Under the pieces are notes generated by a model. The model saw nothing but the letters and a program-made list of their open reading frames with translations. It was not told the DNA's origin and did no database searches. From Halalkalibacter alkalisediminis (lineage in GTDB: Bacteria > Bacillota > Bacilli > Bacillales > Bacillaceae_D), in the NCBI RefSeq assembly GCF_028610705.1, contig NZ_JAQQWT010000003.1, positions 357,412-421,411 of the forward strand: a stretch of DNA of 64,000 nt, written 5' to 3'. Shown in pieces: positions 45,354 to 55,003 of this stretch; position 1 is the first letter of the stretch; each line of letters opens with the position of its first letter. The translations under genes and the position numbers were made by a program.

Positions 45354-47174
45354 TTAATCGTCCATTCGTAAAACGGCCATAAACGCTTCTTGAGGCACTT
45401 CTACATTCCCTACTGATTTCATCCGTTTCTTTCCTTCTTTTTGTTTCTCAAGCAACTTACGCTTACGAGAAATATCCCCACCATAACATTTGGCTAAGAC
45501 GTTCTTGCGAATTGCTTTAATGGTCGACCTTGCGATAATTTTTTGACCTATACTGGCTTGAACCGGAACTTCAAATTGTTGACGCGGAATCAATTCTTTC
45601 AATTTCTCAACAATAATCTTGCCTCGCTCGTAAGCAAAATCCCTGTGAACGATCACAGATAACGCATCTACCGTCTCACCATTTAATAAAATATCCATCT
45701 TCACAAGTTTTGATGGTTTATATCCAATAAGCTCATAATCAAATGATGCATAACCCTTGGTATTGGATTTTAATTGATCAAAGAAATCATACACAATCTC
45801 AGAAAGTGGGATTTCATAAACAATTTGAACCCGATTATCATCTAGGTATTGCATATCAATAAAAATACCACGTTTCTTTTGACAAAGCTCCATTACTGAA
45901 CCTACATAATCATTTGGTACCATGACCTTTGATTTTACATACGGTTCTTCAACTGAATCAATTTTTTGAGTTTCAGGCATATTAGCTGGATTATCGATAC
46001 GAATTTCTTCACCACTTGTCGTTGTCACCTGGTATATAACACTTGGAGCCGTTGTAATTAACGTAATATTAAATTCACGTTCAATTCGTTCTTGAATAAT
46101 TTCCATGTGTAATAAGCCTAAAAATCCGCATCTAAAACCAAAACCTAATGCTTGTGATGTCTCTGGCTCATATTGCAAAGAAGCATCGTTTAATTCCAAA
46201 CGTTCCAAAGCTTCACGTAAATCATTGTATTCATTCGTATCAACAGGGTATAACCCACAATAAACCATTGGGTTCATACGTCGATAGCCTGGTAATGGCG
46301 CTTCAGCTGGATTATTCGCATCTGTAATCGTATCACCAACCCGTGTATCTCCAACATTTTTAATGGCTGCTGATAAAAATCCAACATCTCCTACGGTTAA
46401 CTCATCACGTTTTTCAGTCTTTGGAGTAAACACACCAATTTCGTTTACTTCAAATTCTTTGCCCGTCGCCATCATTTTAATCTTTTGTCCTGGCTTCACT
46501 GTACCTTCCATGATACGGATGTAAGCTACAACTCCACGGTAAGGATCATAAAGTGAATCAAAAATCAGTGCTTTAAGAGGTGCTTCAGGATCGCCTGTTG
46601 GAGCAGGTACTTTCTCAACTACTTGCTCTAAAATTTCTTCAATCCCAATACCATTTTTGGCTGAAGCTAAAACTGCATCGGAAGTATCTAATCCAATGAC
46701 ATCTTCTACTTCTTGCTTTACACGCTCAGGATCTGCACTCGGTAAATCAATTTTGTTAATAACTGGTAAAATTTCCAAGTCATTATCTAACGCTAAATAA
46801 ACATTAGCAAGAGTCTGAGCTTCTATTCCTTGAGCAGCATCAACGATTAATAATGCTCCTTCACAAGCGGCTAAACTACGTGACACTTCATACGTAAAAT
46901 CAACATGCCCTGGTGTATCAATTAAGTGGAAAATGTATTCTTCTCCATCTTTCGCTTTATAAGTAAGCTGTACAGCATTTAGTTTTATCGTAATTCCACG
47001 CTCACGTTCTAAATCCATCGCATCAAGCGTTTGTTCTTTCATTTCACGATTCGTTAAGGCACCTGTCTTCTCTAATATCCGATCAGCAAGTGTAGATTTC
47101 CCGTGGTCAATATGAGCGATGATCGAAAAGTTCCGGATCTTCGCCTGACGTGCTAGTCTTTGTTCTTTATTCAT
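45354..47174 (-). CDS. lepA: elongation factor 4 (LepA)
   Basis: Ribosome-associated GTPase related to EF-G, implicated in translation initiation and back-translocation under stress. The 606-residue protein has P-loop [15 protein letters not shown], switch [10 protein letters not shown] and [13 protein letters not shown]. The LepA-specific carboxyl domain ends in [18 protein letters not shown] and [12 protein letters not shown]. The ATG at 47174 ([10 protein letters not shown]) has GGAG ten bases upstream. An in-frame extension to 47210 has no ribosome site. In sporeformers it follows the gpr-spoIIP-yqxA group, as here. Confidence 0.97.
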   Translation of the reverse strand: MNKEQRLARQAKIRNFSIIAHIDHGKSTLADRILEKTGALTNREMKEQTLDAMDLERERGITIKLNAVQLTYKAKDGEEYIFHLIDTPGHVDFTYEVSRSLAACEGALLIVDAAQGIEAQTLANVYLALDNDLEILPVINKIDLPSADPERVKQEVEDVIGLDTSDAVLASAKNGIGIEEILEQVVEKVPAPTGDPEAPLKALIFDSLYDPYRGVVAYIRIMEGTVKPGQKIKMMATGKEFEVNEIGVFTPKTEKRDELTVGDVGFLSAAIKNVGDTRVGDTITDANNPAEAPLPGYRRMNPMVYCGLYPVDTNEYNDLREALERLELNDASLQYEPETSQALGFGFRCGFLGLLHMEIIQERIEREFNITLITTAPSVIYQVTTTSGEEIRIDNPANMPETQKIDSVEEPYVKSKVMVPNDYVGSVMELCQKKRGIFIDMQYLDDNRVQIVYEIPLSEIVYDFFDQLKSNTKGYASFDYELIGYKPSKLVKMDILLNGETVDALSVIVHRDFAYERGKIIVEKLKELIPRQQFEVPVQASIGQKIIARSTIKAIRKNVLAKCYGGDISRKRKLLEKQKEGKKRMKSVGNVEVPQEAFMAVLRMDD

Positions 47175-47307
47175 GACATGATCACTCCTACATTCTCGTA
47201 CAATGTACACTATTTCTAATTATACCAATCGATTAGAAGTCAAGCAACAACTCTCTTTCGCTTTAGTATCGTATTGTTCGTTTTTTGATTACTTAAATTT
47301 GGGCTCT

Positions 47308-47330
47308 GTTTACTATCTCACTTAGTAAAC
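47308..47330. repeat. inverted repeat upstream of the YjcZ-like gene
   Basis: GTTTACT (47308-47314) and AGTAAAC (47324-47330) flank nine bases, about 45 bases before the small spore gene. It could be an operator or a leader stem; no protein target is evident. Confidence 0.45.
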
Positions 47331-47376
47331 TATTGCATACAGTGAGAGTATCTTCTCTGAAAGGTAGGTTTTCTTC

Positions 47377-47637
47377 ATGTATAATTTTGGTGACCCAATG
47401 ACTGGCACTGGATTTGGAACAGGGTTTGATACGGGGTATGACTATGGTGCAGGGTACGGTACGGATTGTGGAGCACCAGTAGTAGCGGGTACAGGGTACG
47501 GCTACGGGGCACCTGTCGCTGGATACGCAGCTCCAGCTACTGGATTTGGTACAGGACGAGGGTTTGCGTTAATTGTTGTTCTTTTTATCTTGTTAGTGAT
47601 TATTGGAGCTTCTTGGGCTACTCCGGGAACCGTATAG
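47377..47637 (+). CDS. YjcZ-like small sporulation membrane protein
   Basis: An 86-residue protein in two parts. The first 62 residues are built of glycine, tyrosine, alanine and threonine in irregular repeats (GTGFGTGFDTGYDYGAGYG). The end is a single membrane segment, FALIVVLFILLVIIGAS, the hallmark of the YjcZ family of tiny Bacillus spore peptides. Most such peptides are 30-50 residues, so the Gly/Tyr-rich extension is long and resembles spore-coat proteins. AAAGGTAGG precedes the ATG. It faces the opposite direction from its sporulation neighbours yqxA and spoIIP. Confidence 0.8.
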   Translation: MYNFGDPMTGTGFGTGFDTGYDYGAGYGTDCGAPVVAGTGYGYGAPVAGYAAPATGFGTGRGFALIVVLFILLVIIGASWATPGTV

Positions 47638-47640
47638 AAC

Positions 47641-47673
47641 AAAAAAGGAGGGCGTTCTCTTTAGACGCCCTCC
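47641..47673. terminator. terminator after yqxA, shared with the YjcZ-like gene
   Basis: Perfect nine-base GC-rich stem (47647-47655 with 47665-47673) with a run of six T on the minus strand; on the plus strand the following sequence is only partly T-rich. Confidence 0.8.
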
Positions 47674-47683
47674 TCCATACCAT

Positions 47684-48043
47684 TCACTCTTTTTCATTTC
47701 CATTTAGAACATGATTAACAAATGACATCACTTGAGACAATAAGCTTCGACTTGCTTGATTCATTCCTTCAGCAATATAGCTTCCCATATCAGAAAAGAA
47801 ATTAAATCTACCTACCTCTTCTACTTTTTTCCGTTTTTCAGCAAGTTCATCTTTCGATGGCGTACCTATTTCTAACTCATTGACTTGCGTTTTTTGATCG
47901 ATAACTTTCTTTTCGTTCTTCTCAACAACAAGGGGAACAGGCTGCGAGATTCCAAGCTCTTCATTCATGATCTGAACTCCAAATAATGCTCCAAATAAAA
48001 TTAGTAGCCCTATAAGCGAAATCCGCACAGCTAGCCTTTTCAA
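47684..48043 (-). CDS. yqxA: YqxA family protein
   Basis: Small protein of the YqxA (DUF3679) family, 119 residues, function unknown. One amino-terminal membrane anchor (about 7-27, ISLIGLLILFGALFGVQIM) leads to a charged, helical outside part and an amphipathic carboxyl end (GSYIAEGMNQASRSLLSQVM). It follows spoIIP by 12 bases and is probably co-expressed in the sporulating mother cell. The position between spoIIP and lepA is the conserved one, which supports the assignment. Confidence 0.88.
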   Translation of the reverse strand: MKRLAVRISLIGLLILFGALFGVQIMNEELGISQPVPLVVEKNEKKVIDQKTQVNELEIGTPSKDELAEKRKKVEEVGRFNFFSDMGSYIAEGMNQASRSLLSQVMSFVNHVLNGNEKE

Positions 48044-48055
48044 CTAAATCTCCCC

Positions 48056-49228
48056 CTATTGTCCGTCTACTGCTTCCGAGCTAAAGTAATACTCTGCAAA
48101 TACTTCTGCCATCGCTTCTGCTGTTCGATACGTTTCGTCCAACGAATTGTAAAGTCCACCCATTTCAATCAATACTGAATTTGATGATAAGTCTTGGTTA
48201 TAAACCCCATTTGATCCAGGTGTATCTTTAAGAATGACACCACGACTTAATCCAGGATACTGTTCTTCAAGCAAATTATGAAGCTCTTTTGCTAACTGTA
48301 AGTTTTGTTGATGGTTACTGTGTCTACCCCCTATAACAAATACGGTACGAGCATATTCCACACCATTGATTTTTACTGTAGTTCTTTCTCTTGGGATAGT
48401 ATCTCTGTGTAAATCAAAGAAAAATTGCAAGTCATCATTGTTTGCCATCGCTTCTTTTACATACTCTCGAGAAGCATCATATGATTGCGAATACTGCCAA
48501 CTTCGTCCTTCGACAGTAGCTTGAATATCTCGTTCCTCTACTTTCGTACCTATTCCACGTTTTTCAAGCTCTTGAGATAATTTCTCCCCAACTAACGTTA
48601 TATTAATTTTCTTATGAAATGCCTCATTTGGTTTATCTGTTTCAAGCTCCGGTAAAAATGATTCATAGTTATGTGAATGCATGATATGAACCACTTTTTG
48701 ACCGTCTGTTGTTCCTCGAGATTGCTTAGCTTCTTTTTCTAATTCTTCTAATTTGGCTAAACTTTCCTGGGTAGCTTCACGTTCGGCCATAATGACATCC
48801 ATCGGCGGAGCGGACTCAATTGGTAAATTCGTATAGTCTGTTCCTTCCCCCGCTACAATGATTTGCCCATCAAACAACGAAAATCCCGGTAATTCACGAC
48901 CAAGTAAACTTCTAGGATCATTTGGGTTAATACTTGTTGCCACTTGAAACGCTAAATTAGATAGACTCGGTGGCTGACTATCTTCTGGTAACACTTGTGT
49001 GAAAAATTTATTTTCCATTCCGAGGACATAAACAAAATCTTCACCACTAATACCTGTTGCCCATTCATGCACTTGATTGGATGCTAATCCATATCCTGGT
49101 TCAAAAGAGGTTAACATTCCCGTAAAAATAAATAATGCCACCATTCCGATAATGGTCATTACAATTAGTCGTTTAAAGCTCGTCCGATTTATTGAAACCG
49201 TGAAGCTACGAATTTGTCTTCTTTTCAT
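48056..49228 (-). CDS. spoIIP: stage II sporulation protein P (peptidoglycan hydrolase)
   Basis: Membrane-anchored amidase/endopeptidase that with SpoIID degrades septal peptidoglycan during engulfment. The 390-residue protein has an amino-terminal membrane helix (about 20-42) and then an outside domain with zinc-site motifs HIMHSHNYESF and FFFDLHRDTIPRE, and the late catalytic region LIEMGGLYNSLDE. A basic amino end (MKRRQIRSF) precedes the helix. It follows gpr by about 170 bases, with a terminator between, so it has its own promoter; a candidate is noted at 49310-49337. Confidence 0.96.
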   Translation of the reverse strand: MKRRQIRSFTVSINRTSFKRLIVMTIIGMVALFIFTGMLTSFEPGYGLASNQVHEWATGISGEDFVYVLGMENKFFTQVLPEDSQPPSLSNLAFQVATSINPNDPRSLLGRELPGFSLFDGQIIVAGEGTDYTNLPIESAPPMDVIMAEREATQESLAKLEELEKEAKQSRGTTDGQKVVHIMHSHNYESFLPELETDKPNEAFHKKINITLVGEKLSQELEKRGIGTKVEERDIQATVEGRSWQYSQSYDASREYVKEAMANNDDLQFFFDLHRDTIPRERTTVKINGVEYARTVFVIGGRHSNHQQNLQLAKELHNLLEEQYPGLSRGVILKDTPGSNGVYNQDLSSNSVLIEMGGLYNSLDETYRTAEAMAEVFAEYYFSSEAVDGQ

Positions 49229-49309
49229 GGTCTCATCCCTTCTCCTCGTGAAATAAACTTGTCCATTGAAACCTTGTCCACTGCTGCAATGAAAGGAGTT
49301 TCTACCTCA

Positions 49310-49337
49310 CTAATATGGGAAGCATGAGCCTTATAGA
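49310..49337 (-). promoter_or_regulatory. candidate sigma-E promoter of spoIIP
   Basis: On the minus strand TCTATAA (49337-49331), 13 bases, CATATTAG (49317-49310). Both boxes are partial matches to the sigma-E consensus; spoIIP is a sigma-E gene in Bacillus. Weak. Confidence 0.3.
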
Positions 49338-49357
49338 ACCTTTATTTTTGTTTTGAT

Positions 49358-49388
49358 CAAAAAAACCCCAACTCGAACAGTTGAGGTT
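49358..49388 (-). terminator. rho-independent terminator after gpr
   Basis: Ten-base stem with one mismatch (49364-49373 with 49379-49388), five-base loop, then a run of about seven T on the minus strand. Confidence 0.85.
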
Positions 49389-49398
49389 TAACCATTTT

Positions 49399-50514
49399 TT
49401 AGTGTGTGTAGGCACCAACATTTTCTTGATTAATTTTTTGATGAAGTGCTGCATTCAAACCTGTTGCTATGACATTAGCCATATCATCAATGAATACATC
49501 TACTTCCTTAGGTGTTACCATCAAATTATGACCAAGTGGAGCAAGAACTTCGCGAATCAGTTGTCGTTTCTCTTGTTCAGGTAAATTACCAACCATCCCC
49601 ATAATCGTTTCACGCTTTGCCTCATTCGGCAAATCTTCATCGGTTAACTTCCGTTGTTCACCAAAGGTCATCCCTGCTGGAGCAAGGGCACGGGAAGGAG
49701 CACTTCCCTCTTTCATTTCTCGACCAAAATGTTTTAATACATAGTCAATCGTGTCACTAGTAATAGATACAGCATCTACTACAGTCGGAATTCCTACTGC
49801 AATTACTGGAATCCCCAAAGCTTCCTTACTTAATTCTTTTCTTTTATTTCCAACCCCACTTCCAGGGTGAATGCCTGTATCCGAGACTTGGATCGTAGCA
49901 TTTACTCTTTCAATAGAACGTGAAGCTAATGCATCAATTGCAATCACAAAATCAGGTTTTGTTTTTTCAATAATGCCATAAATGACATCACTTGTTTCTA
50001 TACCTGTTAAACCCATAACACCCGGTGTAACAGCACTTACTGGACGAAATCCGTCTTGAACTTGCTCCGGAGCAAGTTCAAATAAATGTCTAGTAACAAG
50101 TAAATTTTCAACCGCAATAGGTCCTAATGCATCTGGTGTGACGTTCCAGTTACCAAGACCTACTACCAGACATGTATCCGTATCTTTAATTCCAATTTCT
50201 TTCATAAAAGCATGGAACTTTTCGGCAAAAACACGTTCCATTTTTTCTTGAATTTCTGTATCTTTTTTTCGAATACCTAGAGATTCAAAGGTGAGGTAAT
50301 TTCCTTTTTTCTTCCCTAATCGTTTTGCACCCACTTCATCTATTATGACATGGGTAACCGTGACATCATCAATGGTTTCTTCATTTATTTGAACCCCACT
50401 GACTTCCTTCGCGGTTTTACCACTTTTCTCCTCTTGTTCTATCACCATTTGATGGGCTTCAACGGCTAGGTCCGTTCGAATTTGATATTGACTTAGATTT
50501 AATTGCTCAGTCAT
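49399..50514 (-). CDS. gpr: germination protease GPR
   Basis: Spore-specific aspartate-type protease that degrades small acid-soluble proteins at germination. It is made as a zymogen; the propeptide removed during sporulation probably ends before [10 protein letters not shown], leaving about 13 residues off. Core stretches are [42 protein letters not shown] and [13 protein letters not shown]. The ATG at 50514 gives 371 residues and has GGAG ten bases upstream. A sigma-G-type promoter lies about 90 bases upstream, fitting forespore expression. Confidence 0.97.
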   Translation of the reverse strand: MTEQLNLSQYQIRTDLAVEAHQMVIEQEEKSGKTAKEVSGVQINEETIDDVTVTHVIIDEVGAKRLGKKKGNYLTFESLGIRKKDTEIQEKMERVFAEKFHAFMKEIGIKDTDTCLVVGLGNWNVTPDALGPIAVENLLVTRHLFELAPEQVQDGFRPVSAVTPGVMGLTGIETSDVIYGIIEKTKPDFVIAIDALASRSIERVNATIQVSDTGIHPGSGVGNKRKELSKEALGIPVIAVGIPTVVDAVSITSDTIDYVLKHFGREMKEGSAPSRALAPAGMTFGEQRKLTDEDLPNEAKRETIMGMVGNLPEQEKRQLIREVLAPLGHNLMVTPKEVDVFIDDMANVIATGLNAALHQKINQENVGAYTH

Positions 50515-50609
50515 TATATTCACGCTCCTACTATAGAATCTCTTTGATGGTAGTGTTTCCGGCACAGCTCGTTTTCATTCTGGCTATTGCATTTTCTCGT
50601 CGAATTTGA

Positions 50610-50639
50610 TAGAATGCAATTTGTTGTATGAATGATACA
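50610..50639 (-). promoter_or_regulatory. candidate sigma-G promoter of gpr
   Basis: On the minus strand TGTATC (50639-50634), 17 bases, CATTCTA (50616-50610), matching the forespore sigma-G pattern (gHAT ... CATWMTA). gpr is a known sigma-G gene in Bacillus. Confidence 0.6.
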
Positions 50640-50657
50640 TTATGTGTCAACCGTACC

Positions 50658-50686
50658 TTGAACAAGAAAGCGAAACCGTTCATAAT
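50658..50686 (+). promoter_or_regulatory. sigma-A promoter of rpsT
   Basis: TTGAAC (50658-50663), 17 bases, CATAAT (50681-50686), 50 bases before the rpsT start and back-to-back with the gpr promoter. Confidence 0.7.
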
Positions 50687-50736
50687 AGATGGACTGGGAT
50701 CAAAACCTGAACAACATTTCTTAGGAGGTGAAAGAT

Positions 50737-51003
50737 ATGCCAAATATTAAATCTGCAATTAAGCGTGTAAAAACAGCTGATAAGCGTCGTGCTCAAAATA
50801 TCTCTGTAAAATCTGCTCTACGTACTGCAATCAAGAACTTTGAAGCAACAGTAGAAGCTGGTGATGTGGAAGTAGCTAAAGCAGCTTATACTGAAGCAAG
50901 CAAAAAGCTTGATAAAGCAGCTAACAAAGGCCTTATCCATAAAAATGCAGCATCTCGTCAAAAGTCTCGTCTTGCTAAAAAGCTTAACGGACTTTCTGCA
51001 TAA
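50737..51003 (+). CDS. rpsT: 30S ribosomal protein S20
   Basis: Small basic primary-binding protein of the 30S subunit, contacting the 5' domain and helix 44 of 16S rRNA. It is exactly 88 residues from the ATG at 50737 ([13 protein letters not shown]), the usual length. A long helical bundle ends with [26 protein letters not shown] lies eight bases upstream; a GTG at 50728 overlaps that site and is not the start. It is the only ribosomal gene on the plus strand here, with its own promoter and terminator. Confidence 0.98.
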   Translation: MPNIKSAIKRVKTADKRRAQNISVKSALRTAIKNFEATVEAGDVEVAKAAYTEASKKLDKAANKGLIHKNAASRQKSRLAKKLNGLSA

Positions 51004-51020
51004 GACATTAAGCCGATTAG

Positions 51021-51053
51021 AAAAAAACACACGACTCTTTCGTGTGTTTTTTT
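51021..51053. terminator. bidirectional terminator between rpsT and holA
   Basis: Perfect 14-base stem (51021-51034 with 51040-51053), five-base loop, with seven A and seven T at the ends, so it can stop transcription from either side. Confidence 0.93.
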
Positions 51054-51058
51054 CTTAT

Positions 51059-52087
51059 TCATTTAGTATTTAGTGTAGCCAATTTCATCAAGAGCAACTC
51101 CACAGCTAGTGTTTTTTCCATCTTTCCTGACTTAATTGCATAATCCGTGTCTGCAGCTCCTTCGAGTAATCGAAGCAAATGCTTATCCTCAAACCGATTT
51201 ACTTGCTGACTTGCAAGTTTTACTACATATGGATGTAATTTCAATTGAGAGGCCATATCTCTTTGAGAATAAGATCGTCGACTCATTTCTTTCACTTGAT
51301 AGTAAATACGTAATTGCCTCGCAATCAAAGAAAGTAATTTTAATGGTTCTTCTTTTTGTTTCAACAGATCGTGATAAATGATTAAAGCTTTATCTAATTG
51401 ATTCTTTACAGCAAAATCAATTAGAGCAAAAACATCTTGTTCTAACGAACGAGCGACTAAAAGGTCTACTATTTCTCCATTTACAACTCCATCATTCCCA
51501 ACGTACAAAGCCAGCTTTTCCATTTCCGAAACCAATAGAAGGAGTTGGGCTCCAAGGCGTTCTACTAATCGTTCTTTTCCATCTTCAGAGAAAGAAAAAC
51601 CTTTCATTTTAGCTTGAGCATCGAGCCACTGTGACAACATCTTCTCATCAAAGGGACAACATTCAACAACAGCAGCTTTTTTTTTCAATTCCTTTGTTAT
51701 CTTTTTTCTTTCATCTAATTTCTCGTAAGGCGTTAGAAAAATCAGGATCGACTCAGGTGAAGGATGTTCTATGTATTGCTGTAGTCGAGTTACATCATGA
51801 TCCAATTTCGCCTCTTGTTTTTGCGTCGTCACCAAGGAAAAGTCTTTTACCACTACGACCTTTTTCCCTCCGAAGAAAGGAAAAGTTTCTGCCTCCTCAA
51901 GCGCAATATCTAAGAGCGTATCTTGCAAACTAAAAGAAATAAGATTAGGGTCATCTTGAGATCCAACTGTTTGCTTAATAATGTCTAAAACTAAATCTTC
52001 CATTAAGTAGGTTTGAGTTCCGTACATAAAATAAATCGGTCTGATATCGCCTCTTTTTACCTCTTTTTTTATTGCTAAATATGACAT
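51059..52087 (-). CDS. holA: DNA polymerase III subunit delta
   Basis: Clamp-loader subunit that opens the beta sliding clamp, part of the cytoplasmic replisome. The 342-residue protein shows the family opening IYFMYGTQTYLMEDLVLDII, the central FPFFGGKKVVVVKDF, and the carboxyl collar domain with LLKQKEEPLKLLSLIARQLR and LRLLEGAADTDYAIKSG. It lacks a working P-loop, as delta subunits do. It lies between rpsT and yqzM/comEC, matching Bacillus. Confidence 0.95.
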   Translation of the reverse strand: MSYLAIKKEVKRGDIRPIYFMYGTQTYLMEDLVLDIIKQTVGSQDDPNLISFSLQDTLLDIALEEAETFPFFGGKKVVVVKDFSLVTTQKQEAKLDHDVTRLQQYIEHPSPESILIFLTPYEKLDERKKITKELKKKAAVVECCPFDEKMLSQWLDAQAKMKGFSFSEDGKERLVERLGAQLLLLVSEMEKLALYVGNDGVVNGEIVDLLVARSLEQDVFALIDFAVKNQLDKALIIYHDLLKQKEEPLKLLSLIARQLRIYYQVKEMSRRSYSQRDMASQLKLHPYVVKLASQQVNRFEDKHLLRLLEGAADTDYAIKSGKMEKTLAVELLLMKLATLNTK

Positions 52088-52494
52088 AGATAATTCCTCA
52101 TTTTCACTTGCATAATTCCCTCAGATTGGAGAAACTACGCAATAGATTATATACTTGTCCTCTTTAAAGAATAGACAAAGTATATCAAAAAAACAAGAAA
52201 TATGAGAAAGGGGCCTAGCCCGTAGATGCCAGACCCCCATTTATGATAAACGCCATAGAAGAAGATCCCGGGATGCCTTATCTACGACGATAACCACTAC
52301 CTCTTTCACTATTTATGATATCCTATGCAAAGCAATCTTATAGGTGACAACTCTTTACAGACGAACCAACGAAGTCAAGACTTTCTAACAATTTCTTGAA
52401 CAATGTTGGTGCTCGTTCTTAAAAACCAAAAGAATCGAACTAGCAATTTTAGAGCCCATCCCTTATACTTAATTTGTTAAAGGAGGAATGTCTG
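52088..52494. other. holA-yqzM intergenic region
   Basis: No gene is supported here. The main structure is a GC-rich hairpin (52210-52219 with 52228-52237, allowing G-T pairs), richer in G+C than the surrounding DNA. On the minus strand a TATAAT lies near 52150 but has no good -35. The plus strand has TATACT near 52463 before yqzM, also without a convincing -35. Confidence 0.5.
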
Positions 52495-52629
52495 ATGCAT
52501 TTTGAAAAAGAAGTACAATGTAAACGAAACGATGCTATTGATTCTGCTGTCGGGTTTATCATTCCTTTTGGTTTCTTCGCTACATTATTCATCATCGCTA
52601 CAATTGTTGATGTATTTAGCGGTTTCTAA
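52495..52629 (+). CDS. yqzM: YqzM family protein (44 residues)
   Basis: Very short membrane protein. It starts MHFEKEVQCKRNDAIDSAVG and continues as one hydrophobic helix (FIIPFGFFATLFIIATIV). The pattern, the 44-residue length and the place between holA and comEC all match Bacillus YqzM, a protein of unknown function. AAAGGAGGAATG gives a strong ribosome site, and a terminator follows 21 bases after the stop, so it is a complete single-gene unit. Confidence 0.88.
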   Translation: MHFEKEVQCKRNDAIDSAVGFIIPFGFFATLFIIATIVDVFSGF

Positions 52630-52650
52630 TTAAAATAAGCCTGATAACCT

Positions 52651-52683
52651 AAAAAGAGGATGATTTTCAATCATCCTCTTTTT
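52651..52683. terminator. bidirectional terminator between yqzM and comEC
   Basis: Perfect 15-base stem (52651-52665 with 52669-52683), three-base loop, A- and T-rich ends; it overlaps the comEC stop codon. Confidence 0.92.
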
Positions 52684-55003
52684 ATTGTTCAATCGCTGTT
52701 TTCACTTTAATTTTTTTATTTTTAAATTTTAACTCTATTGCACCAAAAATGTCCGTTCTTAAGATTACCATCTCCCGTTCCTCTAAGCGCTCAATTACTT
52801 CAGGGTGAGGGTGTCCAAAACGATTGTTTCGTCCGGCTGAAATTAAAACGATTTTTGGGTTAAGAAGTGTTAAAAATGCTTCTGTCGTTGATGTCCGGCT
52901 GCCATGGTGTCCGGCTTTTAATACATCTACTTTTAAGTTGGGATAATTAGAAATAATTCTTCTTTCACCACTTTCCTCTAGATCACCAGTAAATAAAAAA
53001 GAAAGCCCCTCAATCTCCATATATAAAACAATAGAACGATCATTCAAGTTTTGTTCTGTTCCATTTGGAGACAGAATAAAAAATGTAGCTCCACCATCTT
53101 TCCAACTCTCTCCTTCTTTAACAAATTTAATGTTCGTCTTGTGACGGGCAAAATTAGTTAACAATTCCCTTTCAAATTCACCGTCCACACTCCCTTGACC
53201 ATAATAAACTTCCTTAACTGTAACTGTTTTTAAAAGCGCCTCTGCACCACCTATATGATCCATATGCCCATGAGTTAAAATAAGTTTATCTATTCGAGAT
53301 ATCCCAGTTGCCTTCAATGCCGGAACAACAATATCAGTTCCCACTTCAAACGGTCTAATTCGATTTCTCCATTCCTCATTTGAAAAAGAGATTGTTCCAC
53401 CAACATCAATAAGATAAATCGATTTACGGTGAGGTAATTCAATTAAAATACTATCCCCTTGACCAACATCAATCATTGTTACTTTCGTTCTTGGGTCTGT
53501 ATAAGGGAGCACAAGTTGGATGGTAACTACTAAACTTAATACAGCGATTGGCTTTTTCCACCAACCTCTCATTCCCTTTTCCCACATTAAACAACCAAAA
53601 AATACACATAGATAATAAGCAAACACAAGAATCATCGAAGGTTTGCCGACAACAATTGAAGTAAATCTGACATCCGCGCATATTTTTAGTATTTGATGAA
53701 TAAATGGAAAAACAAACTCAAGCAATAAAAGAGGATAATTAAAAGCATAAGGAACAGAAAAGGATAGAAAGAACGAGATTAAAGTTAGGGGTAAAACAAA
53801 TAAGGTAATAAAAGGAATGTAAATCAAATTTAATGGAATGGCTAACAGGGTCAGTTCAAACGTATGAAGAAGCAATAGAGGAAATGACAAACATTGAGAC
53901 AGTAAAGTTACCGCTAATAATTGAGAAAAGCGAGTGACATACCTCTTTTGAATGATAGGCGCTGAAATAATTAATCCAAAAGAAATAAGAAACGACAATT
54001 GAAAGCCTAGGTGAAAGAGAGCCAGTGGTTTCATAAATAAATAACTAAGATAAACGATTGAAATCCCGGTTAAAGGAGATACCCTAGTTTTTAATCGCAA
54101 ACAAATCAAAATGACCATAGCCATAATGGCTGCCCTTATCACCGAGGGAGCAGCTCCAGCAATTACGATATAAAAGGGTAGTATCACGAGCAGGACATCA
54201 ATCGTCCTCTCTCTTATCAGCCCAACTCTAAGCAATGTATAAAAAAGCATCGTTACAATCATGCCAACATGCATACCAGATACAGCCAATAAATGAATAA
54301 CCCCAAGACGTTGGTATGCTTCCATAACATCACCATCTATCGACGATCGATCTCCAAACAATAAAGCATTCATAATTCCACTAAACTCCGGATGGACGTG
54401 TTGTTCAACTTTTCGGATTTGAGCTTGCCTCCAACGCTGTAAACCTAAAAAGAGATTCCCTTCTGTTTTCTTGCACTGTATCCCTTCACGATTTGGTCTT
54501 AGGATCCAAAATATGGTTTGCTCCTTTAAATAGCTTTGGTAATCAAATTGACCAAAATTTGTTGATGGAAGAGGACTCGTTAAATTTCCAGTAATCATAC
54601 AAGCATCTCCAAGTTCGAGTTGTTTCAACCTGTCCTGATCACCTCGTTCATATAAAAATGCTTGTACTTGAATAACCTCACTCAAGTTAGTCTTTAAACG
54701 TAAGGACATAGTATCTCCGTCTATTATAGGCATTGCCTGAACCACACCAAATATACTTTGTATGCCCTCTTCATAGGCCGTTAGTGGCTGATTCCAAGCT
54801 AAGCACCCATTTAAGTAATAGATAATGAATGGAATCGTAATGAAAATGATTCTTTTCTTTATAAAAGAACGTTGAATGAAACAAAAAAATAGAAAGAAAA
54901 CCAAAATGAGGAGATAAAGAGGGCTCGATCCACGGAGGGCAAGAAACAGACCGAGCGTTGCAGAGAGAGGGATTAAGAAGAGAAATGGGCTTATTTCCCT
55001 CAC
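52682..55003 (-). CDS. comEC: competence DNA channel protein ComEC
   Basis: Polytopic membrane protein that carries transforming single-stranded DNA across the membrane. The 773-residue protein has an amino-terminal membrane pair and outside OB-like domain (to about 210). The competence domain follows with LLAVSGMHVGMIVTMLFY and about ten helices. A carboxyl metallo-beta-lactamase-like domain carries DVGQGDSILIELP, LTHGHMDHIGGAEAL and LKAGHHGSRTSTTEAF, the putative nuclease. The start GTG overlaps the comEB stop by four bases. All key motifs look intact, so the host may be transformable. Confidence 0.96.
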   Translation of the reverse strand: MREISPFLFLIPLSATLGLFLALRGSSPLYLLILVFFLFFCFIQRSFIKKRIIFITIPFIIYYLNGCLAWNQPLTAYEEGIQSIFGVVQAMPIIDGDTMSLRLKTNLSEVIQVQAFLYERGDQDRLKQLELGDACMITGNLTSPLPSTNFGQFDYQSYLKEQTIFWILRPNREGIQCKKTEGNLFLGLQRWRQAQIRKVEQHVHPEFSGIMNALLFGDRSSIDGDVMEAYQRLGVIHLLAVSGMHVGMIVTMLFYTLLRVGLIRERTIDVLLVILPFYIVIAGAAPSVIRAAIMAMVILICLRLKTRVSPLTGISIVYLSYLFMKPLALFHLGFQLSFLISFGLIISAPIIQKRYVTRFSQLLAVTLLSQCLSFPLLLLHTFELTLLAIPLNLIYIPFITLFVLPLTLISFFLSFSVPYAFNYPLLLLEFVFPFIHQILKICADVRFTSIVVGKPSMILVFAYYLCVFFGCLMWEKGMRGWWKKPIAVLSLVVTIQLVLPYTDPRTKVTMIDVGQGDSILIELPHRKSIYLIDVGGTISFSNEEWRNRIRPFEVGTDIVVPALKATGISRIDKLILTHGHMDHIGGAEALLKTVTVKEVYYGQGSVDGEFERELLTNFARHKTNIKFVKEGESWKDGGATFFILSPNGTEQNLNDRSIVLYMEIEGLSFLFTGDLEESGERRIISNYPNLKVDVLKAGHHGSRTSTTEAFLTLLNPKIVLISAGRNNRFGHPHPEVIERLEEREMVILRTDIFGAIELKFKNKKIKVKTAIEQ

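Noticed and set aside
52210-52237. GC-rich hairpin in the holA-yqzM gap considered as an RNA gene
   Set aside because: It relies on G-T pairs, has no promoter or terminator context and does not resemble a tRNA or known small RNA; recorded only as structure.
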